From positions 1 through 38,419 of the IMG/VR virus record IMGVR_UViG_3300011114_000210: 38,419 bases of DNA; one strand, 5' to 3'. Source of the DNA: a virus. Below the pieces are notes generated by a model, which saw only the letters and a program-made list of their open reading frames with translations, did not search any database and was not told where the DNA came from. The translations under genes and the position numbers were made by a program. This document shows, one piece after another, positions 14,167 to 20,927 of the stretch (its first letter is position 1; each line of letters begins with the position of its first letter).

Positions 14167-14169
14167 ATA

Positions 14170-14418
14170 CTATTCTCCTTGTTTGTAATAGGGATTAGGC
14201 ACTGATGGTGCTTGCACCCCGAAACTTGGGTTCTCACATCTGCGACAATCGCGTAGGTCAAAGTCAAGAATCTCACCGTGGTTGAGCATGATCGTAAAAA
14301 TCTTGTTGTGATCCATTCCGTAATCAGTAACCAGAAATGCAAGCCCCTCACCCTTGGGGGTCATCATCCATAGCTCTGGATTGAGTTGTACTACTTCCAC
14401 GCTGGTCCTGTAAACCAC
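14170..14418 (-). CDS. Conserved small phage protein with TDYGxDHN motif, up to 82 aa
   Basis: The frame contains GLAFLVTDYGMDHNKIFTIM followed by LNHGEILDFDLRDCRRCENP. The T-D-Y-G-x-D-H-N core followed by a predicted strand and an acidic loop recurs in small phage proteins, with no known function. Two GTG starts are possible: 14418, overlapping the oxygenase by 28 bases, and 14397, overlapping it by 7 bases. Two cysteines (CRRC) could bind metal. Confidence 0.65.
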   Translation of the reverse strand: MVYRTSVEVVQLNPELWMMTPKGEGLAFLVTDYGMDHNKIFTIMLNHGEILDFDLRDCRRCENPSFGVQAPSVPNPYYKQGE

Positions 14419-14966
14419 GCTACCAATACCCAGCGTGTGCCAAAGATAGGTGCGCGAGCACGATGCTCGATGTAGGATGGAAACCAGCAGCCAGCCCCCT
14501 GCGCTCGTATAAACCTAGAATTCTCCAAGTCAGCCTTGACCTGTAACCCACCGCCCAGGTACTCGCTAGGATCAGATAGGTTGACCACTGCCGTCAGCTT
14601 ACGCACTGGAGCCTCGGAGGTGTAGGTGTCATAGTGCCAGCTAAACTTCTGGAGTGGGCGATAGCGCAGGATCTGCAACTGCTGGATGCCCTGGATGTCG
14701 AATCGCCATACATCGGCATTGATGCTCTCCGTAAGCTCTCGCATAACTTTGTATATCCACTCGTAATGCGTTGCGAATGGAATCCAGCAGGATGAACAGG
14801 TTCTTGTACGTGATACTGTACGTGTCACTCCATCCTTGGCTAGCACAGGCGCACGCTTCATGCCCATGACCTCGGCATCCTGGCGCAGCATGGTGCATTG
14901 CGTAGGCGTGAGGACGTAGCGATCCACGCTGGCGGTTAAAACCTTCTGCTTGAATGCTTCGTTCAT
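14391..14966 (-). CDS. 2-oxoglutarate/Fe(II)-dependent oxygenase (prolyl 4-hydroxylase type)
   Basis: The 191-residue product has the double-stranded beta-helix signature: WHYDTY supplies H111 and D113, YIEHRARAP supplies the second iron-binding His (168), and FGTRWVLVAWF supplies the arginine that binds 2-oxoglutarate (178). LQILRYRPLQKFSWHYDT and LSDPSEYLGGGLQV are typical of P4Hc/PKHD proteins. It would hydroxylate a protein or small substrate using oxygen and 2-oxoglutarate, so replication probably occurs in an oxic host. The substrate is unknown; a virion or host translation protein is plausible. The start overlaps the preceding stop (ATGA). Confidence 0.85.
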   Translation of the reverse strand: MNEAFKQKVLTASVDRYVLTPTQCTMLRQDAEVMGMKRAPVLAKDGVTRTVSRTRTCSSCWIPFATHYEWIYKVMRELTESINADVWRFDIQGIQQLQILRYRPLQKFSWHYDTYTSEAPVRKLTAVVNLSDPSEYLGGGLQVKADLENSRFIRAQGAGCWFPSYIEHRARAPIFGTRWVLVAWFTGPAWK

Positions 14967-15157
14967 TTAGTCATCTCGGCTAGTTCTAGCAACGCCTTAT
15001 TCAGTGCGTACTCAAAGCACGCCTTCTTATCCTTCTGAAGATGAATCCTGCCAGCCTCGGCTAGTGCGTTAAATGTTTCTTTGTCCACCTTAATGTCGAT
15101 CACTGCCGACTTAACTTCACGAATGTCTAGTACTTCAATTTGTTTCTTTTTTCTCAT
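14963..15157 (-). CDS. Hypothetical protein, 64 aa
   Basis: The ATG at 15155-15157 overlaps the preceding stop and has AAAGGA nearby, so I use it rather than the longer frame from 15265. The product begins MRKKKQIEVLDIREVKSAVI, then has strand-helix VDKETFNALAEAGRIHLQ and a helix CFEYALNKALLELAEM. The shape (strand, then two helices) resembles ribbon-helix-helix regulators, a weak suggestion. Confidence 0.6.
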   Translation of the reverse strand: MRKKKQIEVLDIREVKSAVIDIKVDKETFNALAEAGRIHLQKDKKACFEYALNKALLELAEMTK

Positions 15158-15294
15158 TCTAGTTCCTTTCTTATAAAATCTATGATTTTCAATATGATGT
15201 AAAGCGCAAAGAAGACAGTTGAGAAAATCATCCAAATTGCCAATATCAACCATCCAATTACCCACGCTACGCCTGCTATATCAGCAAAGAACAT
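15154..15294 (-). CDS. 46-residue membrane protein
   Basis: An ATG at 15292-15294 encodes MFFADIAGVAWVIGWLILAI and WMIFSTVFFALYIILKIIDF, ending RKELE. It is nearly all hydrophobic and probably two short or one long membrane segment, with a charged C-terminus. It overlaps both neighbours by a few bases (start inside the end of the 105-residue gene; stop in ATGA with the next). Function unknown; holin-like activity is possible but untested. Confidence 0.6.
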   Translation of the reverse strand: MFFADIAGVAWVIGWLILAIWMIFSTVFFALYIILKIIDFIRKELE

Positions 15295-15598
15295 AATCGT
15301 CCTCCCTCATTCGGCGCAGTAATGTTCGGTTACAGATACGAATGCCAGCCGCCCTGCACCACCAGCCAACTGTGCCATTGCGGAAATCTTCTAGTAGCTT
15401 CTGGACGTTGTGCGAGTTTTTATATTCGGGCATATCGCGGAGGTTGGCTAGTTCTGGCCTAGCAATAATCTTCATACACTTAACCACCCCGCGCCTGCGG
15501 AGCGTGCGAAGATCCATAATCGCACGCAAGGCAATTTCGCCTGCCAACTGCTGTAGCTTTTCGTCATATCCACCTTTGACTAATGCACCCTTGATCAC
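15281..15598 (-). CDS. Hypothetical protein, 105 aa
   Basis: The start is a GTG at 15596-15598 that overlaps the upstream stop (GTGA). The C-terminal half, LEDFRNGTVGWWCRAAGI then CNRTLLRRMRED, resembles a short phage motif in which a helix is followed by an aromatic/Cys segment and a basic helix. This may be a small DNA-binding domain. The N-terminal half is basic and helical. Function unknown. Confidence 0.6.
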   Translation of the reverse strand: MIKGALVKGGYDEKLQQLAGEIALRAIMDLRTLRRRGVVKCMKIIARPELANLRDMPEYKNSHNVQKLLEDFRNGTVGWWCRAAGIRICNRTLLRRMREDDYVLC

Positions 15599-15804
15599 TT
15601 ATAGCTTTTCTTAGGCTTGCAAGTTGTAGCCAAGATATTCCAGCATTGCGCTGCATCCTGGGCTTCATCCTTGGTATCAAAGATGTCCATGAAAGGAGCC
15701 ACGCCTTCTATGTGCGCTCCGATTAGGCGCGGTCCTAGAGCCTCTCCGTTCATGGTGTGCAACCGCCACTTACCACACTCTGGAACTACCCGCACAAAGT
15801 TCAT
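15595..15804 (-). CDS. Hypothetical protein, 69 aa
   Basis: The ATG at 15802-15804 overlaps the glycosyltransferase stop (GATGA). The product MNFVRVVPECGKWRLHTMNG then EALGPRLIGAHIEGVAPFMD looks like a small beta-rich domain followed by a helix (EAQDAAQCWNILATTC). No family recognised. Confidence 0.6.
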   Translation of the reverse strand: MNFVRVVPECGKWRLHTMNGEALGPRLIGAHIEGVAPFMDIFDTKDEAQDAAQCWNILATTCKPKKSYK

Positions 15805-16466
15805 CGGCCTAGCTCGACTAGCTTCGCGTCATCGGCTTTAATCTGGTTTGATAATCTAGTTAGATCGTTTGACTGCCCAGCGTAATGAATGCACATAGCA
15901 TCCTTGTAGCGGTCTAGGCCAAAGTGTAGTTCAACGCTGGTCATGCAATTGTAAACAGGGTCAAGCTCGGTAAGTGGTATGTTCCAGATGTGAACCATTA
16001 TGTTCATCCAGGTCTGCTCCGCGAAGTGGTTAGGCAGTAGTCCTAGTGGCGGCATAGACAGTGCGCCTACTGCCTTGGAGGAGATAACGAATACACCAGT
16101 GTTGACGTAGAAGCGCGGGTCAATGATTGCTCCGAAAGCACCAGCGAGCTTACCCATTGCCAACTTGCGATCTAAGAAGGCTCCCTCATCAAAGGCACAG
16201 AATACACCAGCGTCTTCGCCTATGTCTGGGCAATCTTTAGTAATAAGAACATCTGAGTCCACAAAGGTTACTTGATCGTAGCCCTTAGTAGCCATGATGT
16301 TTCCTATGGCTGATTTAGTGTATTGGACAGGCTCGGTGAGTGGCTTCTCTAAGGCTATGAAATCTATCTTGTGACGCTGGCAGTAGGCTTCCATGCGCGG
16401 CCTAGTTAGGTCTAGGATCTTCTTCCACTCATCTCCGAATGCTTGCGTGACTAATGCTTTTTTCAT
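15801..16466 (-). CDS. GT8-like glycosyltransferase (GT-A fold, DSD motif)
   Basis: The 221-residue product has the arrangement of small GT-A enzymes. There is an N-terminal ALVTQAFGDEWKKIL strand-helix, VTFVDSDVLITKDCP with the D-x-D metal/nucleotide-sugar motif, NTGVFVISSKA, and a late histidine in AMCIHYAGQSND. That order matches GT8-type transferases using a nucleotide sugar and Mn2+. The acceptor is unknown; host glycan or phage protein are possibilities. The start is the ATG at 16464-16466, because it overlaps the upstream 51-residue gene (ATGA); a start at 16481 is less likely. Confidence 0.72.
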   Translation of the reverse strand: MKKALVTQAFGDEWKKILDLTRPRMEAYCQRHKIDFIALEKPLTEPVQYTKSAIGNIMATKGYDQVTFVDSDVLITKDCPDIGEDAGVFCAFDEGAFLDRKLAMGKLAGAFGAIIDPRFYVNTGVFVISSKAVGALSMPPLGLLPNHFAEQTWMNIMVHIWNIPLTELDPVYNCMTSVELHFGLDRYKDAMCIHYAGQSNDLTRLSNQIKADDAKLVELGR

Positions 16467-16618
16467 TTTACGTCCTTCCATAAGACTCCGTTTTCATCTA
16501 GGTCTGAAGACCAGATCATAAGGCGATTGTAGGTTGAATAACCCAACCCACACCGCATCAAGGTTAAGCTGATTATGTTTCCTATGTGGTAGCAGATCCA
16601 TGATAGGGCGAGTTTCAA
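16463..16618 (-). CDS. Small phage protein with TTG start, 51 aa
   Basis: This frame uses TTG at 16616-16618, overlapping the previous stop as TTGA, and ends in ATGA with the glycosyltransferase. It encodes MKLALSWICYHIGNIISLTL then MRCGLGYSTYNRLMIWSSDL, ending VLWKDVK. The order of a hydrophobic helix, a Y-x-x-Y-N-R-L-M-x-W-S motif and a short Leu-Trp-Lys end is one I have seen in small phage proteins. A rare start codon plus double coupling makes it easy for gene finders to miss. Confidence 0.65.
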   Translation of the reverse strand: MKLALSWICYHIGNIISLTLMRCGLGYSTYNRLMIWSSDLDENGVLWKDVK

Positions 16619-16881
16619 TTAGAACGCTCCCAATCATCTCCTGCCTTCAAGCAGAGAAGGCTATCTGCTTTATCAAATAAATCCTTAGCAGGATCATCTA
16701 CAAGCTGTCCGTCTTTCAATATTTCAATGTCAGACATTTCTACTGAATCCACAGACTCTGACATAAAATGTTCACCCCACCTACAGGGTCCAATGTCCTC
16801 TTCAGTAGTCTCAATATATGGTGTTCCATATGCAGAGTACTCTTCTCCATTCCAGTTAAATGATACTTCCGTCTCTTTCAT
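16615..16881 (-). CDS. Hypothetical acidic protein, 88 aa
   Basis: The ATG at 16879-16881 overlaps the preceding stop (ATGA) and has AGAGGTGA upstream; the longer frame from 16926 is therefore not preferred. The product begins MKETEVSFNWNGEEYSAYGT and is acidic throughout, with a predicted strand-rich first half. Acidic single-domain proteins of this size in phage early regions are sometimes inhibitors or DNA mimics, but nothing specific is seen. Confidence 0.6.
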   Translation of the reverse strand: MKETEVSFNWNGEEYSAYGTPYIETTEEDIGPCRWGEHFMSESVDSVEMSDIEILKDGQLVDDPAKDLFDKADSLLCLKAGDDWERSN

Positions 16882-17174
16882 AGTCTTGTCACCTCTTTCC
16901 TTATTTGTGCGAGCGTAAACAAACACCGAACCAATGCACGCTCTAAATGATCAACACTTGTCTCGCCGTTGTTGTCTGGGCAGGGCGTTGACTTGTGCAG
17001 TTGCATCTGCGCTGTGGCTAGGTGGCGGATCGCCCTGGCTATGTGGTAGTCATGGGTTGGCCTATCCTTTTCCAACCAATCTCCGTAGGCTGACTTGTCT
17101 GAACCCTTACCCATAACACGCCACGTTATAGCTGCCGCCTCGTCACCCATCTCGGCAATGGTTGGAGCAGTCAT
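16878..17174 (-). CDS. Hypothetical helical protein, 98 aa
   Basis: The ATG at 17172-17174 overlaps the stop of the 37-residue gene. The product has YGDWLEKDRPTHDYHIARAI then RHLATAQMQLHKSTP and VDHLERALVRCLFTLAQIRK. Two helices, each containing a conserved-looking His and an acidic residue, resemble the all-alpha phage family DUF5664, tentatively annotated as dATP/dGTP diphosphohydrolase. The similarity is by eye and weak. Confidence 0.6.
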   Translation of the reverse strand: MTAPTIAEMGDEAAAITWRVMGKGSDKSAYGDWLEKDRPTHDYHIARAIRHLATAQMQLHKSTPCPDNNGETSVDHLERALVRCLFTLAQIRKEVTRL

Positions 17175-17284
17175 TTTCTCCATTCCTTTATGCAGTACCA
17201 CGAAACCATTAAGAAAAAGCCTGCATTGAATAATCGAAGTAATATATCAGCAATTTTTATGAACAAGTCCCACGCCTCACTCAT
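17171..17284 (-). CDS. 37-residue membrane microprotein
   Basis: The ATG at 17282-17284 overlaps the exonuclease stop and its TGA overlaps the next start, both as ATGA. The product MSEAWDLFIKIADILLRLFN then AGFFLMVSWYCIKEWRK is one amphipathic-to-hydrophobic helix with a basic end. Function unknown. Confidence 0.55.
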   Translation of the reverse strand: MSEAWDLFIKIADILLRLFNAGFFLMVSWYCIKEWRK

Positions 17285-18102
17285 AACTTACAACCTGGGG
17301 GCGTGTAGCCCTTAACCCAGCACCAAATTTTCAGCATAGCTTGGAAGGCAATACCAGATTGGTAAAGCTCATCATCCTCCCAGGTCCTAGTGGTAATCTT
17401 GTTGGCATCGTTGGATGCAAGCACGATTGACACGCAGGCCGCCTTGGGATTCTCGCTGGCAATCCTGTATGCCCAAAGCTGGGGGCAATCAGAAGTTTCG
17501 TAGAATGGTGAGTACTTTGGATTCACCTTCCGATTCTTCAAGTCTATGATAGCGTCACCAATACCGCGTAGCTTGACGTAGGCATCGCATCTCCCCGCAT
17601 ACCCCGCGCCAACAAGGGCTTTTTCACACCAGTAGGTTTTCTCGACATTTTCACTTGCCCAGTTCCTAAAGGTTTCGATGTAAGGTTTAAGGACTTCATC
17701 TGTGGAGCAAGCACGTCCCAGAAGGATGTTTTCCATTTCGGTATGCATCTTTGTTCCATGCTCCGCTGCTTTGCTTGTGGACTCCTTGCTGTCCTTAACG
17801 ACCCTGCGTGCGTAATCTTCGAGAGTTTCATTTTCCTCCTTGGGAAGAGTAAGCGAGGACATAATGCCTTGCTCTATCTTCCAGCTTGTTAATTGTGGTT
17901 TGTCTAAGATTCCAATAATAGATGTAACGCTTGGGAGTAAACCAAGCTTGCGAGCATCGGTAACTGTAGTGTTACGTTCCTTGCCGTTTGCTCCAATAAT
18001 TACATGAGCCGAATCGCCATTTTGACTGTACCAATGACCCGCTTGATCCGTTTGGACCAAGCGGGAATTGGAAGGCTCTTTAGCTGATATGGTAAGAGCC
18101 AT
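17281..18102 (-). CDS. PD-(D/E)XK exonuclease (RecB/Cas4-like)
   Basis: The 273-residue product has the RecB-family nuclease order: HGTKMHTEME near residues 115-124 (the H and E of the first motif), AGRCDAYVKL with Asp near 173, DAIIDLKNRK with Asp187 and Lys189, then CPQLWAYRIA, the Q-x-x-x-Y motif. Such phage enzymes resect DNA ends for recombination or host DNA breakdown. The SSB-like gene lies 5 bases upstream and two resolvase-like nucleases lie further upstream, forming one recombination module. I see no four-cysteine iron-sulfur cluster, so it is closer to RecB nucleases than to classical Cas4. Confidence 0.82.
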   Translation of the reverse strand: MALTISAKEPSNSRLVQTDQAGHWYSQNGDSAHVIIGANGKERNTTVTDARKLGLLPSVTSIIGILDKPQLTSWKIEQGIMSSLTLPKEENETLEDYARRVVKDSKESTSKAAEHGTKMHTEMENILLGRACSTDEVLKPYIETFRNWASENVEKTYWCEKALVGAGYAGRCDAYVKLRGIGDAIIDLKNRKVNPKYSPFYETSDCPQLWAYRIASENPKAACVSIVLASNDANKITTRTWEDDELYQSGIAFQAMLKIWCWVKGYTPPGCKL

Positions 18103-18107
18103 ACAAC

Positions 18108-18743
18108 TCAGAACGGAACCTGGTTGCCGTCTCCGTCTTCACCGCCAACCTTGGTTGTGACCGCTGCACCAGCAAACTCCTTGCTTGCACGGATCTTGTC
18201 CTGCAACCACTCTGGCATATCTGCGAACTGACCTCCTTCTTTCTGCTCAATCTCGTAGTAAACAAGATCGTTGGCAGGCTTAGCTGGAGCAGTCATGCCC
18301 TTGGGCAGTTTAGACGCACCAGCAATCGCGCAGTAAGCGCGACCAGCTTGGCTAGTCTTGTGAACGAGGGTAAGCATGGCTGGCTTGCCCAACAGATTCT
18401 TTAAGCTGAATGACTTTAACTCTGCTGCGGTGAACGTCTGACCGCGCCACTGTTCCAAGAGTTTCCGTAGGCTGGCCTTCTCGCCAAGACTGCGGGTCTG
18501 CTCAATGGAAACCACCATCGGCTTGCTGACCTTGGTGCGCTTGCCATTCTCCTCTACCTCGAACTCATCTAACTGGTCGGGCAACTCAAAGGTCAATCGG
18601 ACCTTGGGCATAAATTTCTTTTCGCCGTCCCAGTTTTGCTCCTGCGTGCCTAGATCAACTAGGCTATAGAGGATTCCGATTGTTGCTCCCGATTCTGGTA
18701 GCTTGCGCTCCATCTTTGCTGATTCACTTAATGTTAGTGCCAT
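18108..18743 (-). CDS. Single-stranded DNA-binding-like protein with acidic VPF tail
   Basis: The 211-residue product has a strand-rich body (MPKVRLTFELPDQ, KVSKPMVVSIEQT, KPAMLTLVHKT) compatible with an OB fold. It ends in an acidic, glycine-rich tail, GGEDGDGNQVPF, very like the D-D-x-I-P-F tip of bacterial SSB that docks replication and repair partners. It is placed directly before the RecB-like exonuclease. It would coat ssDNA during replication and recombination. A recombination annealing protein is the alternative. Confidence 0.68.
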   Translation of the reverse strand: MALTLSESAKMERKLPESGATIGILYSLVDLGTQEQNWDGEKKFMPKVRLTFELPDQLDEFEVEENGKRTKVSKPMVVSIEQTRSLGEKASLRKLLEQWRGQTFTAAELKSFSLKNLLGKPAMLTLVHKTSQAGRAYCAIAGASKLPKGMTAPAKPANDLVYYEIEQKEGGQFADMPEWLQDKIRASKEFAGAAVTTKVGGEDGDGNQVPF

Positions 18744-18755
18744 TGTAGTATCTCC

Positions 18756-19199
18756 TTATTTATTTGGGTTTATTGTTGTGGGTTGAAGTTGTTCTAAATC
18801 TTCTGGAGTGTTGATGTAAAATCCTTTGGCAATCGCTGGCACATATTCGACTTTGACATCAGAAGGCGCGATCTGTCGAGCTAATTCGCACACGCTGTCG
18901 GCGGTTAGGATAACAAGCCATTCTTTGCGACCATTGCGCCTAAAGAATACTGCTGGGATCTTCCCCTCTGGGCAATCACGCTTGGCCTGCGCCATCCAAT
19001 CTTCGGGCTTTAATGCTTGGCAACGCTTGCCTTCGATATGAAATGGAAAGTTCGCACAAACCACATCCCCGCTACCACCCTCTGGATTACCAGCGTATTG
19101 CTGACTGCGCCTAGCCTTCTGCCAACCCTGTTCGCGCAAGTAACTTGCTAACTCTCTCTCCCCTGCTGCACCTTTTGCCCTGCTATTGATTTTGCCCAT
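18756..19199 (-). CDS. Holliday-junction resolvase-like nuclease (Hjc/PD-(D/E)XK)
   Basis: The 147-residue product starts MGKINSRAKGAAGERELASY, where the Glu of GEREL is the first catalytic motif. GGSGDVVCANFPFHIEGKR then gives the G-D and E-x-K motifs of archaeal Hjc-type resolvases. KPEDWMAQAKRDCP and PAVFFRRNGRKEWLVIL complete the fold. It would cut four-way junctions before packaging. The C-terminal tail is long and polar. Confidence 0.75.
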   Translation of the reverse strand: MGKINSRAKGAAGERELASYLREQGWQKARRSQQYAGNPEGGSGDVVCANFPFHIEGKRCQALKPEDWMAQAKRDCPEGKIPAVFFRRNGRKEWLVILTADSVCELARQIAPSDVKVEYVPAIAKGFYINTPEDLEQLQPTTINPNK

Positions 19200-19242
19200 C
19201 CATCGGGTCTAGCGATGTAGGCCAATGCGTGTCAACTAAAAT

Positions 19243-19422
19243 TTAATTACGCCAAGCTTTGTTCGATTTGCTAATGTCATCATTAAACTTACGAATCATT
19301 GCTCTGATGGTCAGTTTCTCTACAATCTTTTGATTCTTCTTCACCCACGCAATTGCTTCTTCCATCGAAGTAACATTTTTTAGACCATCCTCAAATTTAT
19401 TCCACGCCTCTAGGTCAGTCAT
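19243..19422 (-). CDS. Hypothetical helical protein, 59 aa
   Basis: The ATG at 19420-19422 overlaps the stop of the upstream nuclease (ATGA), so I use it rather than the longer frame. The product MTDLEAWNKFEDGLKNVTSM then EEAIAWVKKNQKIVEKLTIR is all helical. No family recognised. Confidence 0.55.
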   Translation of the reverse strand: MTDLEAWNKFEDGLKNVTSMEEAIAWVKKNQKIVEKLTIRAMIRKFNDDISKSNKAWRN

Positions 19423-19799
19423 AGGTTTGAAAATACACGCCAGCTTTGACCTGTCGAGGGACAAAGTTTAGTGGTAATGGTTTTGCATTTTGAAATTGGG
19501 ATTAACCAAAATAAATCATCACTCATCGCCCAGCACGCAACGTAATCGACTCCAGCGATCAGCCTCTTAACTTCATTTCCAGAGGCAGTAGTAAACCTAT
19601 ACTTGGTTCGGTTCGGTTCCATTACTTGCGCCGTCTTAACTTGAATGCGAAAGAATTTATTATTTTTCTCAGCCACCACATCGTACCCAGCAAAGTCTTC
19701 GTATGGGGTAAGCACGTTATACCCACACCGCAGCAACGCACCTGTTACCCTAGCCACGCCTACCGCACCCACTTGGCGCGAAGATAATTTGTTTGACAT
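19419..19799 (-). CDS. PD-(D/E)XK endonuclease-like protein, 126 aa
   Basis: The product has VGAVGVARVTGALLRCGYNV, then FAGYDVVAEKNNKFFRIQVK with the Y-D and Q-V-K-T-A motifs of the PDDEXK_5-type endonucleases, then VDYVACWAMSDDLFWLIPI. The catalytic pair is the Asp of GYD and the Gln/Lys of IQVKT. A junction or DNA-end nuclease is likely. It stands next to the Hjc-like nuclease, so this phage encodes two small nucleases of the same superfamily. It is divergently placed from the rightward secreted gene. Confidence 0.7.
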   Translation of the reverse strand: MSNKLSSRQVGAVGVARVTGALLRCGYNVLTPYEDFAGYDVVAEKNNKFFRIQVKTAQVMEPNRTKYRFTTASGNEVKRLIAGVDYVACWAMSDDLFWLIPISKCKTITTKLCPSTGQSWRVFSNL

Positions 19800-19827
19800 G
19801 GCTTTATTTAAGGTACAGAGTTTTTAC

Positions 19828-20208
19828 ATGAAAGCGATAACAATGATTGCAGTAACGGCGATGCTGATGGCATCGGTGATGGCGGAAGATGATGAAACCG
19901 AGATGAACGACTTTGTTGCTGGAGTTTATCATGGAGGCGGAAGTGTTCATAGGGCTGGAAATGTTCTTATGACTGAAGAGGGCTTGATATTTAAGTCTGG
20001 TAGTAGATTTATTTATCAAGATGGCAGAGTCTGTCAGCACGTTGGATCAACATATATTCGAGAAGATAATAGTGTTGTGGTTCGCGCTGGTAATGCATTT
20101 GTTTCAAATGATGGACTAACCGAAAAAGTTGCATCTTGCTATATTGGTCCAGTTAATTCTTTTACTGCTGGATCAACCACAGTAAGGCAGGGATGGGCAA
20201 CTCGCTAG
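19828..20208 (+). CDS. Secreted repeat protein on the opposite strand (moron candidate)
   Basis: The ATG at 19828 gives 126 residues. The signal peptide is MKAITMIAVTAMLMASVMAE with an Ala-x-Ala-like cleavage region near residue 19. The mature part has at least four repeats of about 20 residues built on G-(S/N)-x-x-(I/V)-x-x-(D/E)-(G/N), such as AGNVLMTEEG, GSRFIYQDG, GSTYIREDN and AGNAFVSNDG, suggesting a small beta-solenoid. It is the only rightward gene between 8.1 and 38.4 kb, flanked by leftward genes, as expected for an independently expressed cargo gene. A role at the cell envelope, such as superinfection exclusion, is inference. Two cysteines could form a disulfide. Confidence 0.65.
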   Translation: MKAITMIAVTAMLMASVMAEDDETEMNDFVAGVYHGGGSVHRAGNVLMTEEGLIFKSGSRFIYQDGRVCQHVGSTYIREDNSVVVRAGNAFVSNDGLTEKVASCYIGPVNSFTAGSTTVRQGWATR

Positions 20209-20927
20209 CCTTGTCCAAAGGTTGACAATCTATTCCTAATCCTGCTCTCCAACCCATTTAGAAACTTCTTTCTATCTGGGTTTTTCTCAGCCATTCGATA
20301 TTCGTCATCCAATTGCGCTTTACTTGCGGCCTGCATCAACGCCCTAGGATTTACCTGGTTGATTGCATCTAGGGTCTTTGGTCCCATCCCGCCATCAACT
20401 TTCACGTTCATACCAAGCGTATTCAATCCTTGTTGTAGGTATTTTGTAGCACCACCAAGACCACGATTGAACGCCATGTCTTGCGTGAATGGCTGTAGTG
20501 CTTGTGGCAATCTTTCTACAAGTGGCGCAGTATATCCCTGGATATACTCAGCCGCTGCTTTGGCTCGTTCTTGTGGAGGAAGAGAGGAGATGGCCTTAAA
20601 CGCCTCTGGATGGTAGCGGTCATTGATTCCAGCCACCTCGTAGTTCCCGCCCATATCACCAGAGGGTAATTTATAGACGGCGAGATTGCCCTGCTTATCC
20701 TTGCGACCTTCCCACTCTACTGTTTGTAATGGTAGCGGAAGCCCACCAGGAGCCTGTTGCTCTGGTGCTGTTGGTGGTTTTACATATTCATTCATAGGTT
20801 CAATCCTTGCTGCTTGTTCTTGCGGTTTGGTATAAGGCTCAAACTCCATGCGGATTGCGTTGTTACGATCTTGCTGACCCAATCCAGTTTGGCGTGACGA
20901 AGATCCAGAGATGTCGAACTTAGCCAT
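20205..20927 (-). CDS. GH108-like peptidoglycan hydrolase (endolysin or virion lysozyme)
   Basis: The 240-residue product has a disordered Gln/Pro-rich first third. A region follows that resembles glycoside hydrolase 108 phage muramidases: YEVAGINDRYHPEAF, QDMAFNRGLGGATKYLQ, KVDGGMGPKTLDAINQ (a peptidoglycan-binding-like motif) and FLNGLESRIRNRL. It would cut cell-wall glycan. It is last in the virion gene run, one base after the 1339-residue protein, so it may travel in the virion to help DNA entry. It is also the best endolysin candidate in the genome. No signal peptide is seen. Confidence 0.68.
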   Translation of the reverse strand: MAKFDISGSSSRQTGLGQQDRNNAIRMEFEPYTKPQEQAARIEPMNEYVKPPTAPEQQAPGGLPLPLQTVEWEGRKDKQGNLAVYKLPSGDMGGNYEVAGINDRYHPEAFKAISSLPPQERAKAAAEYIQGYTAPLVERLPQALQPFTQDMAFNRGLGGATKYLQQGLNTLGMNVKVDGGMGPKTLDAINQVNPRALMQAASKAQLDDEYRMAEKNPDRKKFLNGLESRIRNRLSTFGQG

